64,000 nucleotides of DNA from Lycocorax pyrrhopterus obiensis (taxonomy: Eukaryota > Chordata > Aves > Passeriformes > Paradisaeidae), in NCBI GenBank assembly GCA_014706295.1, contig JACSVZ010000012.1, positions 15,893,255-15,957,254 on the forward strand, read 5' to 3'. Numbering within the stretch: the stretch's first letter is position 1; each line of letters begins with the position of its first letter. A model generated the notes under the pieces. That model saw only the letters and a list, made by a program, of their open reading frames with translations, was not told where the DNA came from and did no database searches. This document shows positions 1-12,362 of the stretch, one piece after another. The position numbers were made by a program, and so were the translations under genes.

Positions 1-42
1 GTTTGCATCCCTGGCCATCAGTGCTAATGTCCTGGGCTATGG

Positions 43-469
43 TGGTGCCTTGAAGTGGCTACCTGAAAACAGAGGCTGGACAAGATTAAGAGAAAAAAAG
101 CAGGTATTTATTGAAGGGCCTTCAAAGGCACACCCTGGGCAGTCAAAAGGCTCCACCCAAGATGGACCCTGGGTCATGGGTTCTTCACACTTTTATGAGT
201 TTGGTTCATTTGCATATCAGAGTTAATTCTCCAATTATAACCTCAGTTAATGATGTAATTACCCCAAGTTTGCCTTTCCTCTCAAAGGCTTTAGTTTACA
301 TATTTTGGGACCTGGGACAACAAGGTGTCCTTGAAGTGCAAACCTAGAGAGGTTTGTTGTGTCTAACCAGCATGAGAGAACAGCAGCTAACAGGCCACAC
401 GAACCTTCAGAATTACACACGAGGCAGTAGAGGATTTGAAAAATATAAAAGTTAAAACCTAAGGCATCA
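43..469 (-). mobile_element. ERV1-like solo LTR (copy A)
   Basis: On the - strand the element starts TGATGCCTTAGG (469 inward) and ends GGCACCA (49-43). It is flanked by a perfect 4-bp duplication ATGG (39-42 and 470-473), as expected of class I endogenous retroviruses. It is about 427 bp. In element orientation it has an octamer motif ATGCAAAT (215-208), a degraded TATA (CATAAAAG) and an AATAAA poly(A) signal (112-107). No internal retroviral genes adjoin it, so it is a solo LTR. The same family recurs at 44600-45037. Confidence 0.8.
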
Positions 470-703
470 ATGGGATAAATCCTCTTCTGGGAAGCAGCTG
501 CTGCAAGACTGTGGGACCAAACCTGCAGCGAGCATCCTTTTGGTCCTATGCACATCTGGACAGTTTGACTTTGTCTGATAGAGCAATTTCCCAGGTCCTG
601 TGGCAGCATTGGAAAAGTGGAAGGAGTCACCCAGGTTTTGTGGTAGTGGAGCTTTGCTGCTCTTTGGCTCTGTCCTGCAGTGACAGCAGCAGGGAACCTT
701 TTC

Positions 704-1041
704 CAAGATGGAGCACACAGCTCACCGGGGCTGCAGCTCCTCCCGAGGGGGGACAGCTCTGATCTCTGCTTTCTGTGATCAGGGATAGGAGACAACTGAA
801 GCTGTGTCACAGAAGGTTTGGGCTGGATATCAGGAAAAGTTTCTTTCCCCAGAGGGTGCTGGGCACTGTCCAGGCTCCCCAGGGAATGGGCACGGCCCCG
901 AGGCTGCCAGAGCTCCAGGAGCGTTTGGACAATGTTCTCAGGCCCAGGGTGGGATTGTTGGGGTGTCTCTGCAGGGCCAGAAATTGGACTTAGGATCCTT
1001 GTGGGTCCCTTCCAACTCAGGACATTCCATGATTCTATCAT
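704..1041 (+). mobile_element. CR1 LINE 3' fragment (subfamily 2)
   Basis: The 3' end CCTTCCAACTCAGGACATTCCATGATTCTAT is CR1-like, taken here as its two blocks around 1008 and 1030. The body (GGGATAGGAGACAACTG, GGAATGGGCACGGCCCCGAG, CTGCCAGAGCTCCAGGAGCG) matches the copies at 12185-12362, 20377-20564 and 21290-21695. It is truncated at its 5' end. Confidence 0.8.
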
Positions 1042-1898
1042 TTTGCTCCTCAGCAGCGGAGACCCCATGTGTCTGTTGGTGTGAGGGACTATCACAGAGT
1101 CCCCAGTTCCCTTTGGTGTTGTCCTCTGCCTCCAGCAAACCTCCCTCCCTGGCTGCAGGAGCAGCATGGGTGGAAGAGCAGAGTCACTGTGGAGAGAAGT
1201 GATGACCAAGCTCCCCTTTGGCTGTGGTCAGGGTGCCCTTCGTGGCCCTGGCAGTTGCACTCATCCCACTCACTGCACTCTTCTCGCCTGCATCTTGCCT
1301 TTTAAATTCTCTGCAATCTGCATCACTTGAGTGTGCAGAAGTTTTCTTCCAGACTTTGTTCTTTGTCAAAAATTAGTGCTTCCCCTATACTCTGGGAGCC
1401 CAAGGATGCCTCAGCTTTGTTCCAGCTTTCCAGGCAAACCAGGGAAGAGCACGCCTTGGCTGAGAGATGCTCAGAAGGTGAGAGGGGAAAGCAGTTTTGT
1501 AATTAGCTGCCTACCCCTGCCCTGCACTCGGGATGTTACTGGTGGTGCTGAGGTGTGGTGAGGGTGACCAGGAGGGGCAGATGGGATGTTTTCTTTTGCA
1601 GGTCAGTTTAGGGTAAATCAGAGAGCTGCTCTGCAGCCTCGACTTTCCAATCTCTGATTTATCCAAGTGTTTCTTAACATTGGGTAATGAACTGGAAGTT
1701 TTTTCCAGTGCTTAAGGGCAAACCCCATTTGCTGCGCTGCAATAAAATTTCCATGGCACCTTTCTCCTCTCTGTCCACTCGGTCTCCCAGACACAGTGAT
1801 TTGATCCATAACTGCTTGGCTGAGATTGCAGTCTCCACTTTACAACCAGAAAAATGCTTCTGGCTGAAACTGGGGTTTCCAGGCTTCCACCTGTCAAT

Positions 1899-1969
1899 TG
1901 TCATACAATCACAGACGAGACCTTAGAGATCATCTCAGTCCACCCCCTTGCTATGGGCAGGGACATCAT
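1899..1969 (-). mobile_element. CR1 3'-end fragment
   Basis: A short degraded piece carries TCATACAATCACAGACGAG, TTAGAGATCATCTCAGTCC and TGCTATGGGCAGGGACATC, the reverse complement of a CR1 3' terminus. It is about 70 bp. Confidence 0.65.
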
Positions 1970-3367
1970 GGCCTGGAGTTTGTAAGATTTTCTGAGAGTA
2001 AATAATTTTTGGGAGATGCTTTCTGCTGCCTTGGCAGCCCTGGCTGGGCCAGGAGCGAGGGAAGCAGTTCACTGGTTGTGTGCATTAATCCAGTTTCAGT
2101 CCTGGCTGGGTGAGAGCAGGAGCCCTGATTAGCAGGTGTGACTGAAACTGTGATTCAAATATTCCTTTTGCATCAGTGTCCAGCTCTACTGAAGCAAAAT
2201 AATGATTTGCACATCATGTTCTCTGTTGTGTTTTTCCCCTTCACAAATTTGCTTTGAATATAAATGCTGGAGCAGCAGCAGTTGCACCGTGGAGACTGAA
2301 GCCAGGCTCAGATTTGTCTGAAATTCAGTGATGCTGAAAGCTGGCAGCTGCCTTTTTCTGTCTGTCACAGGGTGAATGTGCAACAGGCAGTGAGTGACAG
2401 GCGTGCCAGGTTTTGGGGGCTAAAAGCACAGGTGTCCTGAGCTGAAACAGGAAAATGGAGCAATGTTGTGCTCAAAAAGCACTGAGAGGCCTCTTTGTAG
2501 TGGGTGAGTTTTCCTCTATTATCCCTAATGGAGGAAAACTTGATGCTGAAGGTTTCTCTCCCGACAGCTTTTGGCACTTCCCTGTCCTCCCTGGTTTTTG
2601 CTAACTGATCCCAGTGAGCGTCCCCTCGGGGGAGCCTGCACCGTGCCATGAGAGGTGTGTGCTGTGTGTGCTGCCAGAGGGGCTGTGGCTCCCGCTGGCC
2701 AAGGCTCCCTGTGCATCAGCTGTTCCCCTTCAGCAACCCCTGCAGCCCACAACAGTGTCTGCTGATGGTCTCACCCCATTTAGCCCATCTCCTTCCCCTC
2801 TCCATGCTCTCTGTAGGGGCAGGCTGGCCCAGAGCCAGGACAGCCTGGGTATGTGGTGCTGGGCTTTTTCCCCCTGCAGTGTGACTGATCCACACCAGTT
2901 CCCACTCCTGGGGAAGGTTTCTCTTTCCCCAGCAGTTCGTCCTTGTGCCTTGGCTTCTGAACAGGGCACATCACCTCTCTTAACACCCCAGGCTGCAGGC
3001 TAACGAGCACGGGGCCATTTAATTAATAAATGACCATCAGCGTGGCAGTGAGTGAATGCATCGGGCATTCTTGCCAAGCCATACACGTCTGCCAGGGTCA
3101 GGAGGAAGCAGGAATAAATTTTGGCTGCTGGTGCCAAATAGAGGGGAGAAAGGATATATGAATGTAAAAGCCCATAGTTCTTACTCACACATCTGCTTTT
3201 TAGTGCCGAATAAGGAATTAATGTAATCCATTAGCTAATGCAATCTATCATCAATCCAGTGATTGATAATCATCCCCAAAGAGGACAGCACATCCTGGTT
3301 TAATATCAGAGCAAGGAAGGAAGGTTTGTCTCTTCACAGAGTGTGCTCAGTCTCATGGCTGCTGGGA

Positions 3368-3610
3368 TCATAGAATCATGAAATGGTTTGGGTTGGAAGG
3401 GACACCTCCCACTATCCCAGACTGCTCCAAGCCCTGTCCAGCCTGGCCTTGGACACTTCCAGGGATCCAGGGGCAGCCACAGCTTCTTGCCAGGGCCTCC
3501 CCACCCTCACAGCCAAGAGTTTCTTCCCAGTATCCAATCTAAACCTTCCATCCTTCAGGCTAAGGCCATTAAGTTCCTTTAAACTGAGCTTATTGCTCAG
3601 ACCTGAGAGA
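3368..3610 (-). mobile_element. CR1 LINE 3' fragment
   Basis: It opens with the inverted tail ATCATAGAATCATGAAATGG and continues through the usual inverted blocks (CTTCCAGGGATCCAGGGGCA, AGGGCCTCCCCACCCTCACA). Its divergence exceeds that of most copies here. Confidence 0.8.
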
Positions 3611-4989
3611 TGGGGTGAGCTGAAGCCGCTGGATGGGACAGTGCTGGACCAGAGGTCCCTGGGGTTCGTGTCGCTGTGTGGGTGGGAAGCTCAGCTGTGC
3701 TGGGCATGAGGCTGCTCTCCTGTGCAGGACTCAGGTGTCCCTCACCTCTCCCTGACCCGCTGCAGGTGTGTGGGGCTCGTCTGGGTCACTGCTGGGCAGG
3801 GTGTCCGTGCCTCTGTCCCTTGCAGTGGCACAGGCTGGCTGGGAGGCAGAGCACGGGTGGCTGTGTGCTGGCACACGGACTCTCAGCTGCCCAGAGCCCA
3901 GGAGGAGCTGCTGTGACAGTCCTGGGGCGAGGGGCGGGATGGACCCTGCCAAAGGGTGAGTCAGGCCACGCTCCCTGTCTTTCCCTCAGGGGTGGCTGGT
4001 GGAACAGCTGTGCTGGTTTTGGGGAAGCTGAGCCAACACTTGGCTCTCCAGCATGAGCATTTGGTGTGCGCCATGCCTGAGTTCCATTGTCGTATTGTGG
4101 GGAGAGACTGTAGGGACAGACTGTGCCTCACCCACGGGTGATGCCAGGGCCGGGCACTTGCAGCCTTTCCCTGCCTTTCGCTGTTTTCATACAGCCTGAC
4201 AAATACCAGCACAGCGCTCCTGGGACGTGGTGGGAGCTGTGGGGATTGTTGGGCAGGTTTTTAGTGGGAGTAATGCCATATGAACTGGCGGTGACTGGGG
4301 AAGGTGTGAGCACCGGGGTCTGTATGAGGAGTGAGAACCAGGTACGGTCACACCTGGCAGTTTCACTGCAGCAGTGGTTAAACACATCTGTTTAATCTCC
4401 ATCCATCATGTCCACTTTCCAGAGTGGGGAAAACAGTTCTTCCTGATTCCCTTTATATTTGGTCTTGTTTTTCGCATTAAGTTGCGGTGAGGGTTTGCCT
4501 TTTCAGGGAGGATCCCTTGGGAAGTGAGTGCTGGGCTGAGCTGTCCTGGCAGTTCAGCAGCCAGCAGTGGCCGCTGCTAAATGTTCCCACCTGTGAGATC
4601 CATGCTGAGATCACTTGAGAGTGACCCCAGGGTGTGGGGGAAAGGCAGTGCATGTGCTGTTGTGTGACATGGGCAGCAGTGAGGACAGGCCGCTGGCTCG
4701 CGGGCAGCCGGGCAGCTCTCATCCCAGAACTGGGAAATGAAGGAAGTGGGATCAAACCTGTTGTTCTCTGGGGTTTGTTTTTCTGCATATGGAAATCATT
4801 GCTGGCGGGGATGTGAAATGCGAGTGCTGGGGAGGGACAGGATGGGCCAGGTCCAAGGGCAGGAGTGCAGGCCCTGTTTGGCTTTGCTCCTCTGAAGGAA
4901 CTCTTTGGAGCCCCTGGCTCTCTGCCAGTCTGGGGGCAAAAGAGAAACAGGGATGATAAAAGGATTTAAGCTGGGATGCGTCAAACCAT

Positions 4990-5320
4990 ACAAGAGGAGG
5001 GGCTACAAGAGAGCTGGAGAGGGACTTGGGACAAGGGATGGAGGGACAGAACACAGGGAATGGCTTCCCAGTGCCAGAGGGCAGGGCTAGATGGGATATT
5101 GGGAAGGAATTGTTCCCTGGGAGGGTGGGGAGGCCCTGGCACAGGGTGCCCAGGGAAGCTGTGGCTGCCCTGGATCCCTGGAAGTGTCCAAGGCCAGGTT
5201 GGAGGGGGCTTGGAGTAACCTGGGCTAGTGAAAGGTGTCCCTGCCCATGGCAGGGGGTGGAATGGGATGGGCTTTAAGGTCCCTTCCAACCCAAATCTAA
5301 ACCGTTCTGTGATTCTGTGA
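4990..5320 (+). mobile_element. CR1 LINE 3' fragment (abundant subfamily 1)
   Basis: It contains the subfamily core (GGATATTGGGAAGGAATTGT, TGGGGAGGCCCTGGCACAGG, AAGTGTCCAAGGCCAGGTTG) and ends CCGTTCTGTGATTCTGTGA. The translation retains a decayed CR1 ORF2 C-terminus (DIGKELFPGRVG-like). Confidence 0.9.
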
Positions 5321-8300
5321 AACCCCTCTTGGTTTGGTGTTCTGTTGAGAGGAGTGTGCTCTCATGGCCCCTCTGTGTGCCCCAGGTCCTTGCATGAGGG
5401 GGTACCTGTGGTGGGACCCCGACCTGGTCTCAGGAGTGGGGCAGGCAGGAGAAAGGGAGTGCTGGACACTTCTGCTGCTGTCTGCACGTGGGTTACCACC
5501 TCCGAGTGAAGAGCAGCCAAAGCACAGGCTCCAGTGGTGGAGCTCCCTTTCGTCTTTTCCCCAAAGCTAACTTTGCCTTTGCAGACACAAAGGCGGGTCT
5601 GTGTCCCTGCCTTGGCAGGGCTTGCCATGGCCCAGCGCTGGCTTTGTGTGCCCCGGGCTCCCGGAGCCGCAGATGGGCTGGGGCGAGTGGCTGCTCAATG
5701 CTGGCATTGTCTGTGGCCACCCCGCCTCCCCTGGGGGGATGGGCAGGGGGTGCTGGCCATGCCCCCCCTTGCTGCTGCTCTGGGTCCCCAGTGCCCCCGA
5801 GATCCAGGCACTGCCTGGGGGCACAGAGCTTCTGTGCCAACCCCAGCCCTGCTGCCCGTCTGTTCCCGATGGTCCCCTTGCAGGGACCTGTCCCCTGGCT
5901 GCCCACCCTCCAGAGCAGGGAGGAAGATTCATCCCAAGGGCACGGGGTCCTGCTCGGATGGAGTTGCACCAAGCTCAGCCTTTGCCATCTGCACTGCTGC
6001 CCTGTGGGTGAGAGAAAGGAGTGTTGGATATCCCCATTCCAGCAGGGCTTTAGTGCTCCTGCCACGGGGAAGAGGGATGGAGCCAGCTGTAGGGACCAGC
6101 CCTCTGCACTGTTGCTCCCTGACTCCCTGCCCTCCTCTGCTATCGCTTTGTCCTTATCTGTCTCAGACTGCAGGAGAAGGTGTAAAAACTGACCTGTGAA
6201 TAGTGCAGGGACAAGCTGGGGGTGCTGGAGCTGGGACAGGGGCTTGGTGGATGTGGATCCACACAGGGCCTTGGGGCACGTGTTCTGTGTGTTCTCCAAG
6301 TGCGGGTATGGACTGCAGCGTCCTTCAGGTTAACGCGAAGGAAGAGACAAGCAGGTGTGTGCTCAGGGAGAGCTTGGGAGGAGCGGCCTGTGGGCAACGT
6401 GGTCTTTGTGACTGCTGCAAGAAGAGATGGCACAAGGCAGCAGGTGGGCACAGCATGGGCTGTGTCCCTTGCCTGGTGTCTGCCACCTTCTCTCTTCGGA
6501 TCTGCCTGTGAACACCTCATCGGGGCTGGGCCTGTGCCCAGAGGTTGTAGGAATGGTGGTCAGGGTTGTTTTAATGCCTGAGCAAAGGTGAGAGCAGGTT
6601 TCTATGGGCCCCTCCACCCCAGGCTCCCGGCAGGAGTCTGATCTCTCTGTGTTTCCTTCCTGCATCCTGTCTGCATGGGGATGTCGGGGGGGTCTGGCAG
6701 CTGTCACTAGAGCCCTCTGCCCCCTCTTCCATGCTCCCACCGTGGGATTTCGGGGTGAACTCTTCCTTGAGAACGGGGAAACTGCAAGCACTGCCCCTGT
6801 CTCTGATCCCCCATGCAGTCCCCCTGCTTTCTGGGTGAAGGTGGGAGGAGAGAAGGGAGTAGCAGGAGACTGGAGCTGTTGCAGGGTGGGTCCCTGGGGG
6901 GAAGTGGGTTAGGTCCCCATGGTGTGTGGGGTGGGGACACGAGAGGGCAGCGAGGCACTGCTGCTCCTATGGCTCTGGCACTTGTGGGAGTGGCATGCAC
7001 TGCTGGAGCCCCTCACCTGTGCTCAACCCTCCTCCCCGTCTTGATCCCGCTGCCCTTCTTCCACCCCAGCTCTGTGTGCTCTTCACTCAGCACCAGACTC
7101 TTTTGGGTGGCCAAATACGTGTATCTATCTCATGGAAGTTCCATGTTTTTGTAGAATTGCTTCTTCAATTTCACAAGGGTTGTCTCCCAAGGAGGACAGA
7201 CCTCATGCTTTTGGAGCATTGGATATAGCTCCTGCTGAAGGAGCATCTGTCCCCCAGTGCCCTGTGGGAGCTGCTGCTGTCCCTTGTGCCAGTTCACCTG
7301 CCTGCCCCTTGTGCTGCCGGGCACAGTGATGGATGGTACCACATGGGTGGGCTGAGAGAGGCTTCATGGAGGCTGCTCTTTCTCTGGTGCTATGAAATCT
7401 GGTGCTCCTGGGGCTTCTGCTGTGAGCTCCATCCCTGGGCTACAGCTCTGGGGAGAGGGAAAAACGCCTCTGCAGAAGATGGTGGTTAAGATATCAAAGG
7501 CATTGAAGCGGGAGGGACGTAACAAATATAATTGTCATGGGCTGCTTTCCTCTCGGCGCTGGGAATGAGCTGTATGAGATGGAGAGAGATGCTCTGCACA
7601 GAAATGTGCTCTTAGGCGGTGTCAGAGGCAGCTGAGGTGTCAGAGATGTCAAGATGACAAGGTGCGACTCCCATCTAAGCTCTTGCTACGGAGGTGCTGG
7701 CTGTGGTAGGGAAAGGCAGAGCAGGGTGCTGATAATCCCTTGGGAATGAACAGGAGGCAGAGCATTAAGGCTCTTTTTCCTTTTTTTTTCCCTCCCCAGC
7801 TCTTGTAGTTCTGACCTAGAAATTCCTTACTACATTTGCTGAGCTGGCTTAGTTAAAGACTTGACTAATTTCTTAGGATTAATTATTCAGAGAGTATGGG
7901 GAGGGAGGGTAATGCCTGCTCCTAACACTGTAGGCCAACCTGCTCAGGGTTCATGTCTTGGGGACAGGTGCTGGTCTGTTCCCAGGTGTCCCCTGGGCAC
8001 ATCCTCTGTGCAGGTGCCTGTTGGGGAGCACATCATGATGTAGTTGTGTCTTGCTCTGATCCTTTTATTTGTTTTCACTCTGTTTAAGCAGAGAACCTAA
8101 TTCTGGTCTTTAGTGGCACAATTTCAGCTCGTGCTGCTGTTCCTCCTCCCTGGAGGTCCCTGTGACTGATGTCCCCAAGGCCCTGTCTCAGCCTCCCAGT
8201 TTGGGGTGGGCACCTCCACCTTGGCCAGGGCTTTCACAGAGGGCCTTGGCCACAGGGATCTCTGGAGTCCCATGGAGAGGGGCTGCCAGCAGCAGATCCG

Positions 8301-11300
8301 CAGGGATCTGGTGGCAGTGCTGGGGTTTGGGGGATGCGTGTGCCCTGTCTCTGTGGGTGGGATGGTGCTGGTGCTCCCTGCAGCCGTGCCTGCACATCAC
8401 TTTCCAGTCTATCCAGAGCCCTTTTGGAGGGAGCATGCAACAAGCTGCACTGTGGGTAGCGCTTGTTCCTTTAAAGCCACATTGTTGTGCTCAGGATCAT
8501 TCCTCAGATGTGCAGTGACAGCAGCTGTTTTTCAGGTTGCAGATAGCTCCATGCCCTGGAGAGTGCATGGAGGAATATATTTCCTTGATCTCCACAGGCT
8601 CTTGATGTGCTGATGAAAGCGGGTTCCCTGTTTATCAGCGAAGTAAGGGCAGGTTGGCAGTTTCTTTCCTTCCTATGCTTTTCCCATGGTGTTTTGGGAG
8701 GAAGCAGGGTGAAGATGCTGTCAGCAGCCCTTGGACTCATCTGCAGTGCTGGGGATGACTCGGAGGCTTGGTCCTTGGCTGCAGTGGTGGGAAGGTGGGG
8801 GAGAGACCCACAGCCCTGCTGGGTTCCCAGCAGCCCTGGCAAAAAGTGCCTGGAGAGAACACGAGCTCCTCAGGGGAGCCTCTGCATGGAGTGATTTTGC
8901 TGCTGTCTGTTCCTCTGCACAGGGGCTTTGGCAGGAGGCAGAGTTTGTCCTGGACACAGCTGTCACAGCTGGAGGAGCCTGGGCCACCCAGGGTTCTGTA
9001 CACCCCCTTTTCAGAAGGCAATACCCAAAACGTCTGTTTCCCTGACCCGTGTGAACAGGCAGCTTTGGTGGTAGTGACTGCAATGCTCTTTGTTTGTGTT
9101 TTGGCAGAATGATTGCAATAAACAGTAAATGATTTATTAATAACCTGCAAATAGCTGCTCACCAGCTGAGCAGTGGGATGTGTTTGCACTCTCTCCTTGG
9201 CCGCAGGGAGCTGCCAAAAGCCCCAGTGTTCTAAGCTGACACGTGTAGCTGATAAACAGGGGTGTGCAGCTGCTGGGGCTGCTCCTGGGGCCGCAGTCAC
9301 TGGGTGCTGAGGCTCTCCCCAAACCCAGCTGCTGTCACAGGGCGTGTGGGCAGCACCGTGGCTTTGGGGAGGAGTTTCTCTGCTGGATCCGTGCTGGTGC
9401 TTGTAGCACAAAAACACGGAGGTGAGGAGTGCTCTGCCTGCAGCCAGCCCCCATGAGCTGGGGAACATAGGTAAGGAGCTGCTGTCACCCCAAAGGGCCA
9501 GCCCAGGGCAGTGCCCTGCAGCCTGCCCATGCCTCCTGCACGGATGGCAGGAGTTGGCATTTCACACCGAATCATCACCTCAGGCGGTCTGCAGGCATTT
9601 GTGTTCCAATTCTTCCAACTTCTCTCCCCACTGGAGTTTGGAAATCTGTGGGCATCCTTGCTTGGATCAGAGCAACTGAATTTTAGCTGTTATTTCCTTC
9701 TGTAAGTCCACCTTCAGCTGGGTCCTGCAGGAGATTTACACAAGCTCCTGAACCATGAGGGGTCCAGAGGGAGTGAGGAATGGTTGGGGGAAGGATGTGA
9801 GTGGCTCAGCTTCACCCTGCTGTGGGAGGCTGGGAGGATCTGGAGGATGAGAGCAGTGTGGGGAATGAGTGACGGATGGGCTGTGTTTATGGAACTGAGC
9901 CCAGCCCTGCGGCATGGGGAACCACACCACAGGGTTGTGCTTGGCTGCATGGGATGTTCCCAGAGCCATGCTGGGGCTATGGAGTGGCCTTTCCAAACAG
10001 CAAAGCACCACAGCAGTGAAGGTGGTGGGGGCAGTTGCTTCAAGCACCTGTCTCCAGGTGTGTGCAGCATGCGGGAAGCAGACTGCACTGGAGATGCGCT
10101 GCAGAGGAGCGTTACCCACGGGTGTAGGCCTCCTCCACACCTTGTGTGCTTGTGAAGGCACCTGCATCTCTGCAGTGCAGCCTGGCACGGCATCCAAGCC
10201 AACAGGTTCCCTTGGAAAGGAGTGGGAATTGGCAGCTGTAAGCCCAGAGAGCAGGAAAGAGTGTGAGGTGTGCGGGTGGCTGGACCGGGAAACTCACACT
10301 CAGGACCTGGAAATGCTCCCTGCATCTGTGAGCGAGCCCAGGGTGTCAGCTCTGGTTCCCTGGGACAATTATGTGCAGGTGCCTCATGCTGGGTGGATGG
10401 GTTTGCTCTGCAGAGGAGCTCTGTGGATGCCAGTGGGAGCTCTGCTGTGTGAACTCTTTCCTTGCGTCTGCTTCCTCTGGACAAGTCCAGTGTTTTACTG
10501 CTCAGGCTCCATTGTGAAGGTGCTGAACACTGAAGGGATGTCAGAGTTCAGTTTAATGTGGTCTGTGCTGCTTAGGAAGTGGCACTGGCTACACCCTCAA
10601 TAATGCTGCACTAAACTGGGTTATCTCCCCAAAGCCATGAGATTCTTTAGCATCTGATGTTCCTGATGCTGTGGCAGCCTGCGCTCCTCTGCTCCCATCA
10701 GGTCTGGGTGAAGGAGCCAGGGTTAATTCCTGCCTGCCTGTCAGGACAAGCACTAGCAGGTGCTTTGGATTCCCAAAGTGCCATGGTCTCGAGGGGGATG
10801 GCCGTGTCATTCAGTCTCCTCTGGGAAGGAAGACCCTGTGAGGTGCTGAAGCTCCCTGCTGCCCCTGGGCTGGGGCTGTTTGTCCTGTTCCTGCAGCCCG
10901 GGGAGCCCCTGGATTCCCGTGGGAACCAGTGAGTGATCGCTGCCAAGCGTTCCTTTGCTTCTTCCCTTGGAATCAAGGTCCGTCTCACTCTGCGCAGGCA
11001 CGGCACGGCTGTGTCTGCACATTTGCTTTACTGCTAATGGAGCTGCTGCTTTGCCCATTGGTTCCTGCATCCAGAAAGGGCTCACGAGAGCGACTGCAGC
11101 TTTTCCTTTGCTCCACAGAGCCGCCCGGGTGCCCAGATAGCTGCAGTGTTTGCTGGATTTCATCAGATGAGAGGCGCATCTTTCTTAATAGCCTGTGTAA
11201 TTTTTTCCAAAGGGACCCATTGCATTAAATCTTTAATCCAGCCAGCTGCTAAGGGAGAGCAGTCAGGCTCCCTGCCTTTGCTGTGGAGCTCTTGTACAGC

Positions 11301-12184
11301 CCTAATGTTACCCGAGAGGCTGTCCCCTCCGGAGTAGCTGGAGGTGGTGCAGTCAGAGCCTTTGGAAGGGAGCTGGGGTGGCAAAGGGCCTCGTTGCTCC
11401 TCTGCTTTCTCCCTGTCCTTTGCTGTAATGCCATATCTGTTGTGTGCCAGGGAAGCAGGATCCTCTCTGTGCTGTGTGTACTTGGGTCACATCAGCTGGA
11501 ACAATGTGAGATAAACTGTGTAGGATTTGGGATGTGCTGTTGCAGGGCTGCTACCAAAACCCCTGTTCCAGCAGGTTGCTTCTGCTTGTGATTTCTTTTC
11601 TCTCCATCCTCAAAAATCCTTGCTTGCCCCAATTTCTTAAGAGTTTCAGGGTTGCTGACTGTCATTTTTGGTAGCTTTTTTTCTAGAATGGCTTTTGGAA
11701 ATCAGGTGACATTTTGCTGAGCCTGGTGCTGCCTGCCCTGCTCCTGGGCAGGGGAGAGAGAGGGCTGTGCTGGCCCAGCTCACACTGTCCCATCCTACTT
11801 GTGCTGATTTGACTTTCATGTTGCATTTGCTGCATGCTCTGACCTTTTCTTCCTTCCTGTCCCCTCCTTTCTGCCCTCTCAGCCTCTCTGTGAGGCAGGA
11901 GTAATTTGGGAGGAAAGCCTCATTCATTTTTCCTGCTCAGCCACGGGTGCAGCTGTTGACCGTGCTGGCAATTGCCTTTGATAGACATTTACAGAGACAG
12001 TGACCCGTGAAAAAGTAAATCAAAAACTCAAAGCTGGTGCCTGGGAGGCACCTTAATCTGGTGTGTTCCTCTGCAAATAGTGGGCAGGTAAGAAAGACAC
12101 ATCTGCAAATCAGGCAGAGTTCAGCAGGGGATGCAGCTCCTCAGAGAAAAGGGGCCTGAGGATGGCTGGGACATCTTCAGACTT
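5321..12184. other. Gene-free unique DNA
   Basis: Nearly 7 kb without a recognisable gene or repeat. Open frames on both strands (such as 5488-6192 + and 5493-6299 -) overlap each other, have low-complexity composition and no domain signal, so I treat them as chance frames. Confidence 0.5.
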
Positions 12185-12362
12185 ATCATAGAATCATGGA
12201 ATGGCCTGAGTGGGAAAGAACGCACGAGGATCATTGAGTCCAGCTCCTGGCCCTGCACAGGCACCTCAACAATCCCACCCTGGGCATCCCTGGGAGCGGT
12301 GTCCAAATGCTCCTGGAGCTCTGGCAGCCTCGGGGCTGTGCCCATTCCCTGGGGAGCCTGGA
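12185..12362 (-). mobile_element. CR1 LINE 3' fragment (subfamily 2)
   Basis: It starts with the inverted tail ATCATAGAATCATGGAATGG and runs to CTGGGGAGCCTGG. It is closely similar to 20377-20564. Confidence 0.85.

Larger units (their letters stand above)
1042..4989. other. Gene-free 5' flank
   Basis: Apart from the CR1 pieces listed, no coding exon, RNA gene or repeat was recognised. An A/T-rich cluster at 3211-3272 has several TAAT- and TGATTGAT-type cores and could be a conserved regulatory element. Confidence 0.5.

Noticed and set aside
259..1209. 316-codon open frame on the - strand
   Set aside because: It crosses LTR copy A and a CR1 fragment in antisense, so it cannot be a conserved gene.
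5493..6299. 268-codon - strand frame overlapping 234- and 221-codon + strand frames
   Set aside because: Three mutually overlapping frames with Pro/Gly/Ala-rich, low-information composition; typical of CpG- and GC-rich noncoding DNA.
7760..7815. Strong polypyrimidine tract with CCCCAG considered as a splice acceptor
   Set aside because: The sequence after it has stops in all useful frames and no coding character.
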